NCBI RefSeq assembly: GCF_000364165.2
Contig: NZ_CP097810.1
Span: 1,488,001-1,552,000 of the forward strand
Direction: 5' to 3'
Source of the DNA: Clostridium sp. MD294
GTDB lineage: Bacteria > Bacillota > Clostridia > Lachnospirales > Anaerotignaceae
Length of the DNA stretch: 64,000 bases
The notes under the pieces were generated by a model, which was given only the letters and a program-made list of their open reading frames with translations, had not been told where the DNA came from and made no database searches. Every line of letters begins with the position of its first letter. Positions within the stretch are counted from its first letter, which is position 1. The position numbers and the translations under genes are program-made. Of the stretch, positions 56,353-64,000 are shown piece by piece.

Positions 56353-57753
56353 ATGAAAGTATATAATACACTGACAAGACAAAAAGAGGAATTTGTGCCA
56401 CAACAACAGGGAAAAGTAAAAATGTATGTTTGTGGGCCTACTGTTTATGATTATATTCATATAGGAAATGCAAGACCTTATGTCGTATTTGATACTGTAA
56501 GAAGATATTTGGAATATAAAGGGTACGATGTAACATATGTACAAAACTTTACAGATGTAGATGATAAAATTATAAATAGAGCAAATAAAGAAAATAGCAC
56601 TATGCAGGATATATCAAATAGATATATAGAAGAAGCATTTAAAGATGCAGATGGATTAAATGTCAAAAGGGCAACAGTGCACCCAAGAGTAACAGAAGAA
56701 ATGCCACATATTATAGAAATGATACAGGTGTTGTTGGATAAAGGCTATGCTTATGAAGACAAAGGCACAGTGTATTATGACACTAAGAAATTTCCAGAGT
56801 ATGGAAAACTTTCTAAAAAGAATTTGGAGGAACTCATAGCAGGAGCAAGTGAAAGGGTTTCAGTAGATGATGCTAAAAAGAACTCTACTGACTTTGTGCT
56901 TTGGAAACCACATAAACCAGGTGAACCAAAATGGGAAGCACCATGGGGAGCAGGTAGACCCGGCTGGCATATAGAATGCTCTGTTATGGCAAAAAGATAT
57001 TTAGGAGATACCATTGATATACACGCAGGAGGAGAGGATTTGATATTCCCTCATCACGAAAATGAAATTGCACAAAGTGAAGCAGCAAATGGGAAACAAT
57101 TTTCAAAATATTGGCTACACAATGGCTTTATCACAGTAGATAATGAAAAAATGTCAAAATCATTGGGAAACTTTTTTACAGTAAGAGATATTGCTTCCCA
57201 TTTTCCATATGAAGTCATAAGATTTTTCATATTAGGGGGACATTATAGAGGCCCTATTAACTTTAGTGATGAGCTTATGAAAGATGCACAAAATGGATTA
57301 GAAAGAATTAAAAACTGTAAAAAAGATTTGGCGTATTATGTAGAAAATTGCGAACAAAGTGCATTAAAACAAAATGAGAGCATAGAAGAACTGGAAAAAT
57401 TCAAAACACAGTTTGAAATAGCAATGGACGATGATTTCAATACAGCAAATGCTATTACAGCAATATATGAATTGGTGCGTTTTACAAATAAAGCAATAAA
57501 AGAAAATATGTCAAAAGAGTTTGCTCAAAAAACACAAGAAATGTTAAATCATTTGTGTGATGTGCTGGGCATAGCGGTAATGCAACAACAAACACAACAA
57601 GATACAGAAGAAATTGAGGCATTGATAGCAAAAAGAACAGAAGCAAAAAAGAATAAAGATTTTGAAACAGCAGATGCTATAAGAGCACAGCTTTCAGAAA
57701 TGGGTATAACAATAAAAGATACTCGTCAAGGGGTACAATGGTTTAGGGGATAA
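56353..57753 (+). CDS. cysS: Cysteine-tRNA ligase
   Basis: 466 residues, class I. MYVCGPTVYDYIHIGNARPYV holds the first zinc Cys and HIGN (HIGH); the remaining zinc ligands are in WHIECSVMA and HAGGEDLIFPHHENE; the KMSKS loop is EKMSKSLGNF. The C-terminal anticodon part follows about 330. AGAAAGGGAG precedes the ATG. Shares the cysteine-sensing T-box with cysE. Confidence 0.97.
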   Translation: MKVYNTLTRQKEEFVPQQQGKVKMYVCGPTVYDYIHIGNARPYVVFDTVRRYLEYKGYDVTYVQNFTDVDDKIINRANKENSTMQDISNRYIEEAFKDADGLNVKRATVHPRVTEEMPHIIEMIQVLLDKGYAYEDKGTVYYDTKKFPEYGKLSKKNLEELIAGASERVSVDDAKKNSTDFVLWKPHKPGEPKWEAPWGAGRPGWHIECSVMAKRYLGDTIDIHAGGEDLIFPHHENEIAQSEAANGKQFSKYWLHNGFITVDNEKMSKSLGNFFTVRDIASHFPYEVIRFFILGGHYRGPINFSDELMKDAQNGLERIKNCKKDLAYYVENCEQSALKQNESIEELEKFKTQFEIAMDDDFNTANAITAIYELVRFTNKAIKENMSKEFAQKTQEMLNHLCDVLGIAVMQQQTQQDTEEIEALIAKRTEAKKNKDFETADAIRAQLSEMGITIKDTRQGVQWFRG

Positions 57754-57758
57754 AAGCA

Positions 57759-58181
57759 ATGGAGATACAAAATGTCAAAGCATTGCTTATAGAAGGTGTG
57801 CAAGGGGGGATAAAACCGAATGAGGTTTCCTCCCTTGCACTTGCTTATATAGGTGATGCAATATATGAAATATTTGTTAGAACACTTGTGCTTTCAAAAG
57901 GAAATGCACCAGTAAATAAATTGCATAAACAGTCAAAAGAATATGTCAATGCAAAAGGACAAGCTGAAATGTATAAAGTGATAGCAGAATGTTTTACAGA
58001 AGAAGAAAAAGCAGTATTTAGAAGGGGAAGAAATGCAAAATCTTATACTACACCTAAAAATATGGATATAGCAGATTATCGCCATGCCACAGGATTAGAG
58101 GCACTGTTTGGCTATTTGTATTTGAAGGGAGATATGAAAAGAGCAATAGAATTGTTTGAAAAAGGTGTTAGTGCATTGTAA
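57759..58181 (+). CDS. mrnC: Mini-ribonuclease 3
   Basis: 140 residues: a lone RNase III catalytic domain with no dsRNA-binding domain. SSLALAYIGDAIYEIFVR carries the acidic signature, and RRGRNAKSYTTPKNMDIADYRHATGLEALFGYLYL the second. Matures 23S rRNA ends in Firmicutes. Starts 5 bp after cysS, no separate promoter. Confidence 0.95.
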   Translation: MEIQNVKALLIEGVQGGIKPNEVSSLALAYIGDAIYEIFVRTLVLSKGNAPVNKLHKQSKEYVNAKGQAEMYKVIAECFTEEEKAVFRRGRNAKSYTTPKNMDIADYRHATGLEALFGYLYLKGDMKRAIELFEKGVSAL

Positions 58182-58213
58182 TAAAAATAAAAAAAATGAA
58201 AAGAGGTGAAAAT

Positions 58214-58954
58214 ATGGAAAAAAATGATAACCAGCTAGAAGGAAGAAATGCCATATTAGAAGCATTGCGTAATGGTAGAGATATGGAAAAACTGCTTGTA
58301 ATAAAAGGGAGTGCAGAAGGAACAATAAAAAGAATAATAGCACAGGCGTCTAAAAAAGGCGTGGTGATACAAGAAGTGAGTCGCCAAAAATTGGACGAGC
58401 TTTCTCAAACAAAAAACCATCAGGGAGTAATTGCCATTGTATCAGCACATAATTATGCTACAATAGAAGATATACTTGAAAATGCAAAAAGTAAAGCAGA
58501 ACCTCCTTTTGTTGTGGTATTAGATGGTATTACAGACCCTCATAATTTGGGGGCAATAATAAGAAGTGCAGAATGTGCTGGTGCACATGGTGTTATTATA
58601 CCAAAGCATCGCTCTGTAGGATTAAATGCTACAGTAGGCAAAACATCAGCGGGAGCAATAGAATATATGCCAGTAGCAAGAGTAACAAATATTGTAAAAA
58701 CAATGGAGCAGTTAAAAAAAGAAGGATTGTGGTTTGCCTGTGCAGATATGAAAGGCTTGGATTACTTTGACACTGATATGAAGGGTGCAATAGGCATTGT
58801 AATAGGAAGTGAAGGCGATGGCGTAAGTAGATTGGTAAAAGAAAATTGTGACTTTACAGTAGCAATACCTATGTATGGAAAAATAGCATCACTAAATGCT
58901 TCTGTAGCGGCGGGACTTTTGTTGTATGAAGTAGTAAGACAAAGAAAATTTTAA
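58214..58954 (+). CDS. rlmB: 23S rRNA 2'-O-ribose methyltransferase, RlmB/TrmH family
   Basis: 246 residues. N-terminal substrate-binding domain (QLEGRNAILEALRNG), then the SPOUT domain: VVLDGITDPHNLGAIIRSAECAGAHGVI (motif 1), GIVIGSEGDGVSRLVKENCD (motif 2), IPMYGKIASLNASVAAGLLLYE (motif 3). Methylates G2251-type ribose in 23S. ATG 58214 follows AGAGGTG; an upstream in-frame ATG at 58196 is not preceded by a site. Confidence 0.94.
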   Translation: MEKNDNQLEGRNAILEALRNGRDMEKLLVIKGSAEGTIKRIIAQASKKGVVIQEVSRQKLDELSQTKNHQGVIAIVSAHNYATIEDILENAKSKAEPPFVVVLDGITDPHNLGAIIRSAECAGAHGVIIPKHRSVGLNATVGKTSAGAIEYMPVARVTNIVKTMEQLKKEGLWFACADMKGLDYFDTDMKGAIGIVIGSEGDGVSRLVKENCDFTVAIPMYGKIASLNASVAAGLLLYEVVRQRKF

Positions 58955-59043
58955 TTATAATGATGTGATAAAAACTTTTTGTATAAAAAGCGTTTTATCA
59001 TAATTTTTATGATTATAAAAAAGAAAGGAGGAATTATTGTATA

Positions 59044-59559
59044 TTGTCAATAGAATTTTTGCTAGTAGATGGCTATAATATGATACACGCATGGCAGGAG
59101 TTAAAAGAGCTGGTGAATGTTAGTCTAGAAAGTGCTAGACAAAAACTCCTTGATATGCTTTCTAATTATAAGGGAAGTCAAAAGATGAATATTATTGTAG
59201 TGTTTGACGCATATTTAGTGAAAGGAAATGTAGGAAGTATATTTCAATATCATAATATTTCTGTAGTATATACTAAAGAAGCAGAAACTGCTGACCATTT
59301 TATTGAAAGAACAGTCAATCATATGCCACGCCATTATAAAGTAAGCGTAGCAACATCAGATAGATTAGAACAGATTATTATATTGGGAAATGGAGCAGAA
59401 AGAATTTCAGCACAACAATTGCGTCAAAGGGTTCTGATAGAGCAAAAACAACTACGTAAAAAATACATAGAAAATAAACCGCCTAAAAATAACCTTTTAG
59501 CAGATAATATAGATAAAGATGCTTTGGATTGGATTGAAGCATTGCGTAGACAAAAATGA
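59044..59559 (+). CDS. yacP: NYN domain ribosome-associated endoribonuclease (YacP/Rae1)
   Basis: 171 residues. FLLVDGYNMIHAWQEL and IIVVFDAYLVKG give the PIN-like acidic residues; TKEAETADHFIERTV and VATSDRLEQIIILGNGAERI complete the NYN core. B. subtilis Rae1 cleaves mRNA in the ribosomal A site. Start appears to be TTG 59044, 12 bases after AAAGGAGG; no nearer ATG or GTG exists in frame. Confidence 0.92.
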   Translation: MSIEFLLVDGYNMIHAWQELKELVNVSLESARQKLLDMLSNYKGSQKMNIIVVFDAYLVKGNVGSIFQYHNISVVYTKEAETADHFIERTVNHMPRHYKVSVATSDRLEQIIILGNGAERISAQQLRQRVLIEQKQLRKKYIENKPPKNNLLADNIDKDALDWIEALRRQK

Positions 59560-59591
59560 AAAAAATGTAATGTAGTGTGAGGGTGTAATAT

Positions 59592-60218
59592 ATGGAACAA
59601 CAAAGCGTTTATAGTGGGCAAAAAGATGAAGAATTAGTAAAATTAGTACAGCAAGGAGATAAAAGGGCACAAGAACACTTATTCAATAAATATAAACCTC
59701 TTGTAAAAACAAGAGCAAGAACATATTTTTTAATTGGGGCAGATACAGAGGATATTATACAAGAGGGTATGATAGGACTGTATAAAGCAATGAGAGATTT
59801 TCAAAAAAATAAAAATGCTTCTTTTAGAGCATTTGCGGAACTTTGTATCAATAGGCAAATGATTACAGCCATTAAAATGGCAACAAGACAAAAACATATA
59901 CCATTAAATTCTTATGTTTCTTTAAATAGGCCTGTGTTTGAACAAGAGTCAGAAGAAACTTATATGGATATGCTTATGGGAGGAGAAATACTCAATCCTG
60001 AAGCATTGCTGATAGGTAGAGAAGATAAGCATTTCATGGAAACACAAATTATAAAAATGCTGAGTGATTTTGAAAAAAGAATATTGCTTTTGTATTTGAG
60101 AGGAAAAACATATTATGAAATATCGTGTATAGTAGAAAAATCAGAAAAATCAATTGATAACGCATTGCAAAGAGTAAAAAAGAAAGTAGAAAAATATCTA
60201 AATGAAAAAAAGAATTGA
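59592..60218 (+). CDS. sigH: RNA polymerase sporulation sigma factor SigH
   Basis: 208 residues. Region 2 (EHLFNKYKPLVKTRARTYFLIGADTEDIIQEGMIGLYKAMRDF) binds the -10 element; region 4 (LSDFEKRILLLYLRGKTYYEISCIVEKSEKSIDNALQRVKKKV) binds the -35. Length and position after yacP match SigH, which starts sporulation and stationary-phase programmes. AGGGTG lies upstream of the ATG. Confidence 0.95.
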   Translation: MEQQSVYSGQKDEELVKLVQQGDKRAQEHLFNKYKPLVKTRARTYFLIGADTEDIIQEGMIGLYKAMRDFQKNKNASFRAFAELCINRQMITAIKMATRQKHIPLNSYVSLNRPVFEQESEETYMDMLMGGEILNPEALLIGREDKHFMETQIIKMLSDFEKRILLLYLRGKTYYEISCIVEKSEKSIDNALQRVKKKVEKYLNEKKN

Positions 60219-60360
60219 TATTTTTTGTAGAATAATGTGTGTTTGCTGTGTCATTTAAAACTGTAGTAACTGTGTTTTTTCAATAAAAAACTTGACGTAA
60301 CTGTTGTGATATGATACCATATAATGGTTGATGTGGGAAAGAGAGTACTCTCTTTTCTGT

Positions 60361-60433
60361 GCTGCTATGGCTCAGTAGGTAGAGCGTCGCCTTGGTAAGG
60401 CGGAGGTCACGGGTTCAAATCCCGTTAGCAGCT
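60361..60433 (+). tRNA. tRNA-Thr (anticodon GGT)
   Basis: 73 nt; acceptor GCTGCTA/TAGCAGC, anticodon loop TTGGTAA, T-arm GGGTTCAAATCCC, discriminator T. Upstream, TTGACG (60292-60297) and TACCAT (60315-60320) 17 bases apart form a probable promoter. Confidence 0.95.
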
Positions 60434-60469
60434 TGTAATACCCCTTGTGTTTTCAAGGGGTATTTTTGT
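60433..60469 (+). terminator. Terminator of tRNA-Thr, left copy of a 37-bp direct repeat
   Basis: ATACCCCTTG-TGTTTT-CAAGGGGTATTTTT. The 37 bases recur exactly at 61586-61622. Confidence 0.88.
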
Positions 60470-60555
60470 GTTGGTGCTTTAGCGTAACAAAATCCCCTAG
60501 TTCTACTAGGGTGAAACAAAAAACTTTAGTATATGAAATAAAGAAATTATTGTTA

Positions 60556-61335
60556 TTACTTAGCACATTTATTGCAAGGTGTTAATCCTATGGCTTTTGC
60601 TTGTTCTAATGTGGAAGGATAATAAGTACCACCATTACAAGAGTTATCATAATGGTATCTTTTACCAGTTCTTGTTATATATATTGTATCACTTTGAGGT
60701 GCAGATGTAGCTTGTGATGCCTGTCTAGCTCTTTGTTGTTCTTCTTGCTGTCTAGCGATTTCGGCTTGTCTTTGCTGTTCCTCTTGTTGTCTAGCGATTT
60801 CAGCTTGTCTTTGTTGTTCCTCTTGTTGTCTAGCGATTTCGGCTTGTCTTTGCTGTTCTGCCTTTTGTGCTGCAAGTACATCATTTCTTTCTTTAATTGA
60901 CTGTGTTTTTTCTGGATTTGTTTTAAATTCTATAATACCGTCTGTTATATTCCAGTTAATTGGTGCATCTAAAGAAGTAGCAACAAAATTAACAGGTATG
61001 TATGTAACACCATATTGTTGTATTACAGCATGAGATAATGTTACAGGAACATTATTTACAGTAGCTGTTGCAGAATTTACTTTGAATTTAATTGTCTTGT
61101 CTGTGTTTACAACAACGATTTCCTGTGTATCTGCTTGCCATGTAATATTTGCACCAAAACATTCATAAATATCCCTTAGTGAAACCATTGCAACATCGTC
61201 TACTGCTACTGTTTCTATACATAACATAATGTCATTGATAGAAATTTTAGAGCCTGCAAAAACAGTAAATGCCATTGTTTGCAAACACATAATAAATGTT
61301 AATAAAAATGCTAGTATTCTTTTTCTCCTGTTCAT
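60556..61335 (-). CDS. Secreted copper-amine-oxidase N-terminal domain protein
   Basis: 259 residues. Signal peptide RILAFLLTFIMCLQTMAFTVFA; stalk domain of the copper amine oxidase N type (about 30-145: VAMVSLRDIYECFGANITWQADTQEIVV, VTYIPVNFVATSL); a Gln/Glu/Arg-rich helix with three 14-residue units built on QQRQAEIARQQEEQ (about 160-205); and a C-terminal metal-site-like module GKRYHYDNSCNGGTYYP ending LTPCNKC. Probably bound to the cell wall. Function unknown. It lies between two identical 37-bp terminators. Confidence 0.85.
   Translation of the reverse strand: MNRRKRILAFLLTFIMCLQTMAFTVFAGSKISINDIMLCIETVAVDDVAMVSLRDIYECFGANITWQADTQEIVVVNTDKTIKFKVNSATATVNNVPVTLSHAVIQQYGVTYIPVNFVATSLDAPINWNITDGIIEFKTNPEKTQSIKERNDVLAAQKAEQQRQAEIARQQEEQQRQAEIARQQEEQQRQAEIARQQEEQQRARQASQATSAPQSDTIYITRTGKRYHYDNSCNGGTYYPSTLEQAKAIGLTPCNKCAK
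60741..60858 (-). repeat. 42-bp tandem repeat in the secreted-protein gene
   Basis: Three near-identical 42-base units with the core CTAGCGATTTC(A/G)GCTTGTC encode the 14-residue helix repeat. The unit length is a multiple of three. Confidence 0.85.
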
Positions 61336-61467
61336 AAAATTTCCTCCTCTAATGCAATTTTAATGTACACTTAACCAAATATAACATATTATGCAATATT
61401 TTGCAATGATATGTGAAAAAATAAAAGTAGAAAAACTTTTATAATATTTTGTTTCACTCTTTTACTA

Positions 61468-61584
61468 ATGAAATTAAAATTTACGCTTAATGCAATAGAA
61501 ATATTTGATGATTTTAATAAAAACAGAAATAATACAGATTTAACAGATATTCAAATAGCAGCGTATACTTTTGGGAATGTATAA
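61468..61584 (+). pseudogene. Short 38-codon frame, possible gene remnant
   Basis: ATG 61468 to TAA 61582-61584 encodes MKLKFTLNAIEIFDDFNKNR and then NNTDLTDIQIAAYTFGNV. No ribosome binding site is visible. It ends right at the 37-bp repeat. It could be the beginning of a gene cut by the rearrangement, or chance. Confidence 0.25.
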
Positions 61585-61585
61585 A

Positions 61586-61622
61586 TTGTAATACCCCTTG
61601 TGTTTTCAAGGGGTATTTTTGT
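61586..61622. terminator. Terminator, right copy of the 37-bp direct repeat
   Basis: Identical to 60433-60469. On the minus strand it lies 11 bases after the membrane-protein gene; its T-run favours the plus strand. Confidence 0.85.
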
Positions 61623-61632
61623 ATTTTAGAGT

Positions 61633-62331
61633 TTATGATGTTTTTTGTTTTTTAAATAAATCTTGTATAGTTATTATAATAACAAGCACAACAACTAATA
61701 CTATAAATCTTAATATAATGTCAAATACGCTATTTACTTTTCCGTAGCGGTACATATCTAATATATAAACAGTATCTACATTGTAGTGCTGTGCCATTTT
61801 GTTTAACATAGTACGTTCTGTAGTGGTAGTATGGCGAATGTATCCAGTGGGGTAATGTTTTGATTTTATAAGTGCTAAATAGTCGTCAAAGTATACACAA
61901 AGCCAATAATTGTCTGATAGTTGTATTAAATAATAGCGATTATATGTGCCACCAGCAATTATATTTTGAAGTATTTTTTCCCAGTATTTCATAGGGTAGT
62001 GTGTAGTAATATATTCTGAAATATAAACAGTTCTTGTTGTGTGACGAACTCTTTGATAGTGTATTCCTTTTTGTTCCACATCACGAAGTCGTGCTAATGG
62101 ACAAGCTACTAAATCATTGCCAGTAATTGTTACAGGGGTATTTGTATCAAAAAAATACGATATATCTTGTTGCGTATAAATTTGCTGAACATTTTGTGTT
62201 GTTTTTTGTCCTTGTTCTGTTCCTGTACCAGCTTTTAAATCATATAACCAACCAGTAGGAAGTGTTAGCATTATAAAAATTGCAACAATAGTATATAATA
62301 TCATTGAAATAGAAAAGCGTTTTTTTTGCAT
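61633..62331 (-). CDS. Hypothetical membrane protein with two terminal helices
   Basis: 232 residues. One helix near the N-terminus (ISMILYTIVAIFIMLTLPTG) and one near the C-terminus (IILRFIVLVVVLVIIITIQDL) enclose an extracytoplasmic domain of about 160 residues (TYNRYYLIQLSDNYWLCVYFDDYLALIKSKHYPTGYI). No known family. ATG 62331 follows AGGTG; an in-frame GTG at 62340 is the alternative. Lies just after galT, beyond its terminator. Confidence 0.7.
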   Translation of the reverse strand: MQKKRFSISMILYTIVAIFIMLTLPTGWLYDLKAGTGTEQGQKTTQNVQQIYTQQDISYFFDTNTPVTITGNDLVACPLARLRDVEQKGIHYQRVRHTTRTVYISEYITTHYPMKYWEKILQNIIAGGTYNRYYLIQLSDNYWLCVYFDDYLALIKSKHYPTGYIRHTTTTERTMLNKMAQHYNVDTVYILDMYRYGKVNSVFDIILRFIVLVVVLVIIITIQDLFKKQKTS

Positions 62332-62373
62332 AACTATCACCTATCATTTTAAAAATAAATTGATATAGTAAAA

Positions 62374-62398
62374 ACCCCAAGAGTATGCTCTCTTGGGG
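62374..62398 (-). terminator. Terminator of galT
   Basis: CCCCAAGAG-TATG-CTCTCTTGGGG with TTTTTA on the minus strand. Confidence 0.88.
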
Positions 62399-62404
62399 AA
62401 AATA

Positions 62405-63907
62405 TTATAAATTGAGTGAGTCCATAAATCTATCAAAATAAATATAGCCCTGTTCATTTCTTTTAAAAACACCAGCGTGATGAAGTACTTTTTCAAATAC
62501 AATACCAACTTCTTTTTGTACAATTTCAGTAATATTTTCTGCTGTAATGACATCATATTTCTGAATAAATTCTTCTGCCCATTGAGCATGCTTTGCTGTT
62601 CTTTTGTCACTATAGAAATCTTTTTTATTCAAAATAAAATCTTTTAGCACTTCCAATTCTTCTTTTAAACGAGCAGGAAGTACAGCAAGTCCCATTACTT
62701 CAATCAAACCGATATTTTCTTTTTTAATGTGGTGTAATTCCTGGTGAGGGTGATATACACCAAGAGGATACTGTTCTGTTGTGATATTGTTTCTAAGTAC
62801 TAAATCTAATTCAAATGTATCTCCCACTTTTCTAGCAATAGGGGTAATGGTAGAATGAGGCTCACCATCTGTATGAGAGAATATAAATGCTTGCTCATCT
62901 GTATAATTACGCCATTTTTGAAGTATCCTATCACCTAATTCTATTAGTGTTTGTGTATCTTTATGACGAATACGAATAACAGACATAGGCCATTTTACAC
63001 GACCTACTTCTACATCTTCAAAACCTTTTATAGTATAATTTTTTTCTATAGTAGCACTTGCCATAGGAAACTGATAATGTCCTCCTTGAAAATGGTCATG
63101 AGAAAGTATAGAACCCCCTACAATAGGCAAATCTGCATTAGAGCCTATAAAATAATGAGGGAATAATTTTATAAAATCAAATAATTTTATAAATGCCTCT
63201 TTGTTAATTGCCATAGGAATGTGTTTTTTGTTAAAGGCAATGCAGTGCTCGTTGTAATATACATAAGGGGAATATTGAAATCCCCATTCACCGCCTGCCA
63301 TAGTGATAGTGATAATTCTGTGATTTTGTCTGGCAGGGTGATTGACACGACCAGAATAACCTACATTTTCGGCACAAAGTTGACATTTTGGGTAACTGCT
63401 TTGTTTTGCATTTTTGGCAGCAGCAATTGCTTTAGGGTCTTTTTCTGGTTTGCTTAAATTGATGGTAATGTCTAAGTCACCATATTGTGTATGTGTTTTC
63501 CACCTTTGGTCTTTTATAATACGATAACGGCGTATGTAGTCTGTATTTTGGCTAAAATCGTAATACCAGTCTGTAGCAGCTTCAGCAGAATTTTGATATA
63601 ACTGCCAAAATTTTTGACTAACTTCACTAGGACGAGGTACTAAAAGCCCCATAATTTTGGTATCAAATAAATCTTTGTATACAATACTATCTTCTATCAA
63701 ACCCTTTTGACAGGCATAATCAAGCATATTTTGAAGCACTTCTTCTAAACAAATTTGTTCTGTGCTTTGTGCATCAATATTGCCGTCAAATTCTTCTAGC
63801 TCAAATAATGCCATCAATTGATTTGTAGTGAATATAATGTCGTCTTTTTGTATCAAATTTTTTTGTAATGCGTATGTTACTAATTTGCAAATTTGTTGTG
63901 TAATCAT
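62405..63907 (-). CDS. galT: UDP-glucose-hexose-1-phosphate uridylyltransferase, class II
   Basis: 500 residues, the long Firmicute form of GalT. CQLCAENVGYSGRVNHPARQNHRII and GGEWGFQYSPYVYYNEHCI shape the UDP-sugar site; SHDHFQGGHYQFPM contains the HxHxQ catalytic motif. Leloir pathway: swaps UMP between galactose-1-phosphate and UDP-glucose. Partners galK and galE are not in the window. Start at ATG 63907 after AAAGGGGCG. Upstream bases to 64000 hold its promoter region. Confidence 0.95.
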   Translation of the reverse strand: MITQQICKLVTYALQKNLIQKDDIIFTTNQLMALFELEEFDGNIDAQSTEQICLEEVLQNMLDYACQKGLIEDSIVYKDLFDTKIMGLLVPRPSEVSQKFWQLYQNSAEAATDWYYDFSQNTDYIRRYRIIKDQRWKTHTQYGDLDITINLSKPEKDPKAIAAAKNAKQSSYPKCQLCAENVGYSGRVNHPARQNHRIITITMAGGEWGFQYSPYVYYNEHCIAFNKKHIPMAINKEAFIKLFDFIKLFPHYFIGSNADLPIVGGSILSHDHFQGGHYQFPMASATIEKNYTIKGFEDVEVGRVKWPMSVIRIRHKDTQTLIELGDRILQKWRNYTDEQAFIFSHTDGEPHSTITPIARKVGDTFELDLVLRNNITTEQYPLGVYHPHQELHHIKKENIGLIEVMGLAVLPARLKEELEVLKDFILNKKDFYSDKRTAKHAQWAEEFIQKYDVITAENITEIVQKEVGIVFEKVLHHAGVFKRNEQGYIYFDRFMDSLNL

Positions 63908-64000
63908 GTGAAATAACGCCCCTTTCTGATACTATGATACATCAAAAAACAGACGTATGCAATGCAAAAAAGCATATTGTATAAAATGAATATCAAAAAG

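Noticed and set aside
60741..60858. CRISPR-like or minisatellite array
   Set aside because: Contiguous 42-bp in-frame repeats encoding a Gln/Glu-rich helix, without spacers.

Overview
The window is a low-GC, gene-dense chromosomal segment of an anaerobic, probably spore-forming member of the Clostridia. The 16S rRNA and the gene content look like the Lachnospirales, but I cannot fix a genus without a database. The supporting content is T-box leaders on phe, tyr and cys genes, spoIID, sigH and a ylmC/ymxH-like gene, an oxygen-independent NrdD/NrdG ribonucleotide reductase, HisZ with short-form HisG, an energy-coupling (ECF) cobalt transporter and Agr/LytTR-type signalling. Most of the window is ordinary core chromosome; no prophage, CRISPR array or complete insertion sequence is visible.

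Layout. 1-7.7 kb: a left-truncated unknown gene, a DHFR-like reductase, a preQ1 riboswitch with queT, kptA, an Rpn-type nuclease, a DEAD-box helicase, an S41-like secreted protein and two tandem zinc-ribbon membrane proteins. 7.7-20 kb: T-box-pheST, queA, spoIID, ridA-ilvA, a Gfo/Idh/MocA oxidoreductase, and marR-MATE with a clear operator-promoter. 20-30.3 kb: a small mobile-element scar, a coiled-coil protein, ogg with a LytTR two-component pair, an HxlR regulator divergent from a radical SAM gene, a cobalamin-riboswitch-controlled cbiQOMN operon, a lipoprotein and tRNA-Lys. 30.3-34.7 kb: nrdD-nrdG with paired NrdR boxes, a PRC-barrel gene and nrdR itself. 34.7-41.7 kb: the his operon hisZGDBHAFIE, interrupted by a small non-coding mobile element. 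41.7-47.4 kb: a tiny Cys-rich membrane protein, a SMI1/KNR4 protein, T-box-tyrS, a lipoprotein, pepT and a Cys-rich unknown. 47.4-54.1 kb: an rRNA/tRNA locus with the unusual order 16S-5S-tRNAIle-tRNAAla-23S-(promoter)-5S-tRNAs-5S-tRNAs. 54.1-60.2 kb: ispF, T-box-cysE-cysS, mrnC, rlmB, yacP, sigH. 60.2-64 kb: tRNA-Thr, a copper-amine-oxidase-domain secreted protein inside a 37-bp direct repeat, a membrane protein and galT.

How genes work together. QueT imports a queuosine precursor (its mRNA carries a preQ1 riboswitch) and QueA performs a later step of the same tRNA modification. RidA probably clears the reactive enamine/imine products of IlvA. NrdR very likely represses nrdDG through two boxes exactly 31 bp apart, one covering the -10. 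HisZ and short HisG form one enzyme; hisC and a histidinol-phosphatase gene are not in this operon.

The least-explained material is non-coding: two copies of a roughly 220-240 bp terminal-inverted-repeat element with 7-8 bp target duplications (one inside the his operon), two copies of a modular hairpin-rich repeat lodged among transcription terminators, a 37-bp duplicated terminator bracketing a secreted-protein gene, and the rRNA locus with three 5S genes. No complete, clearly new biochemical system is evident.
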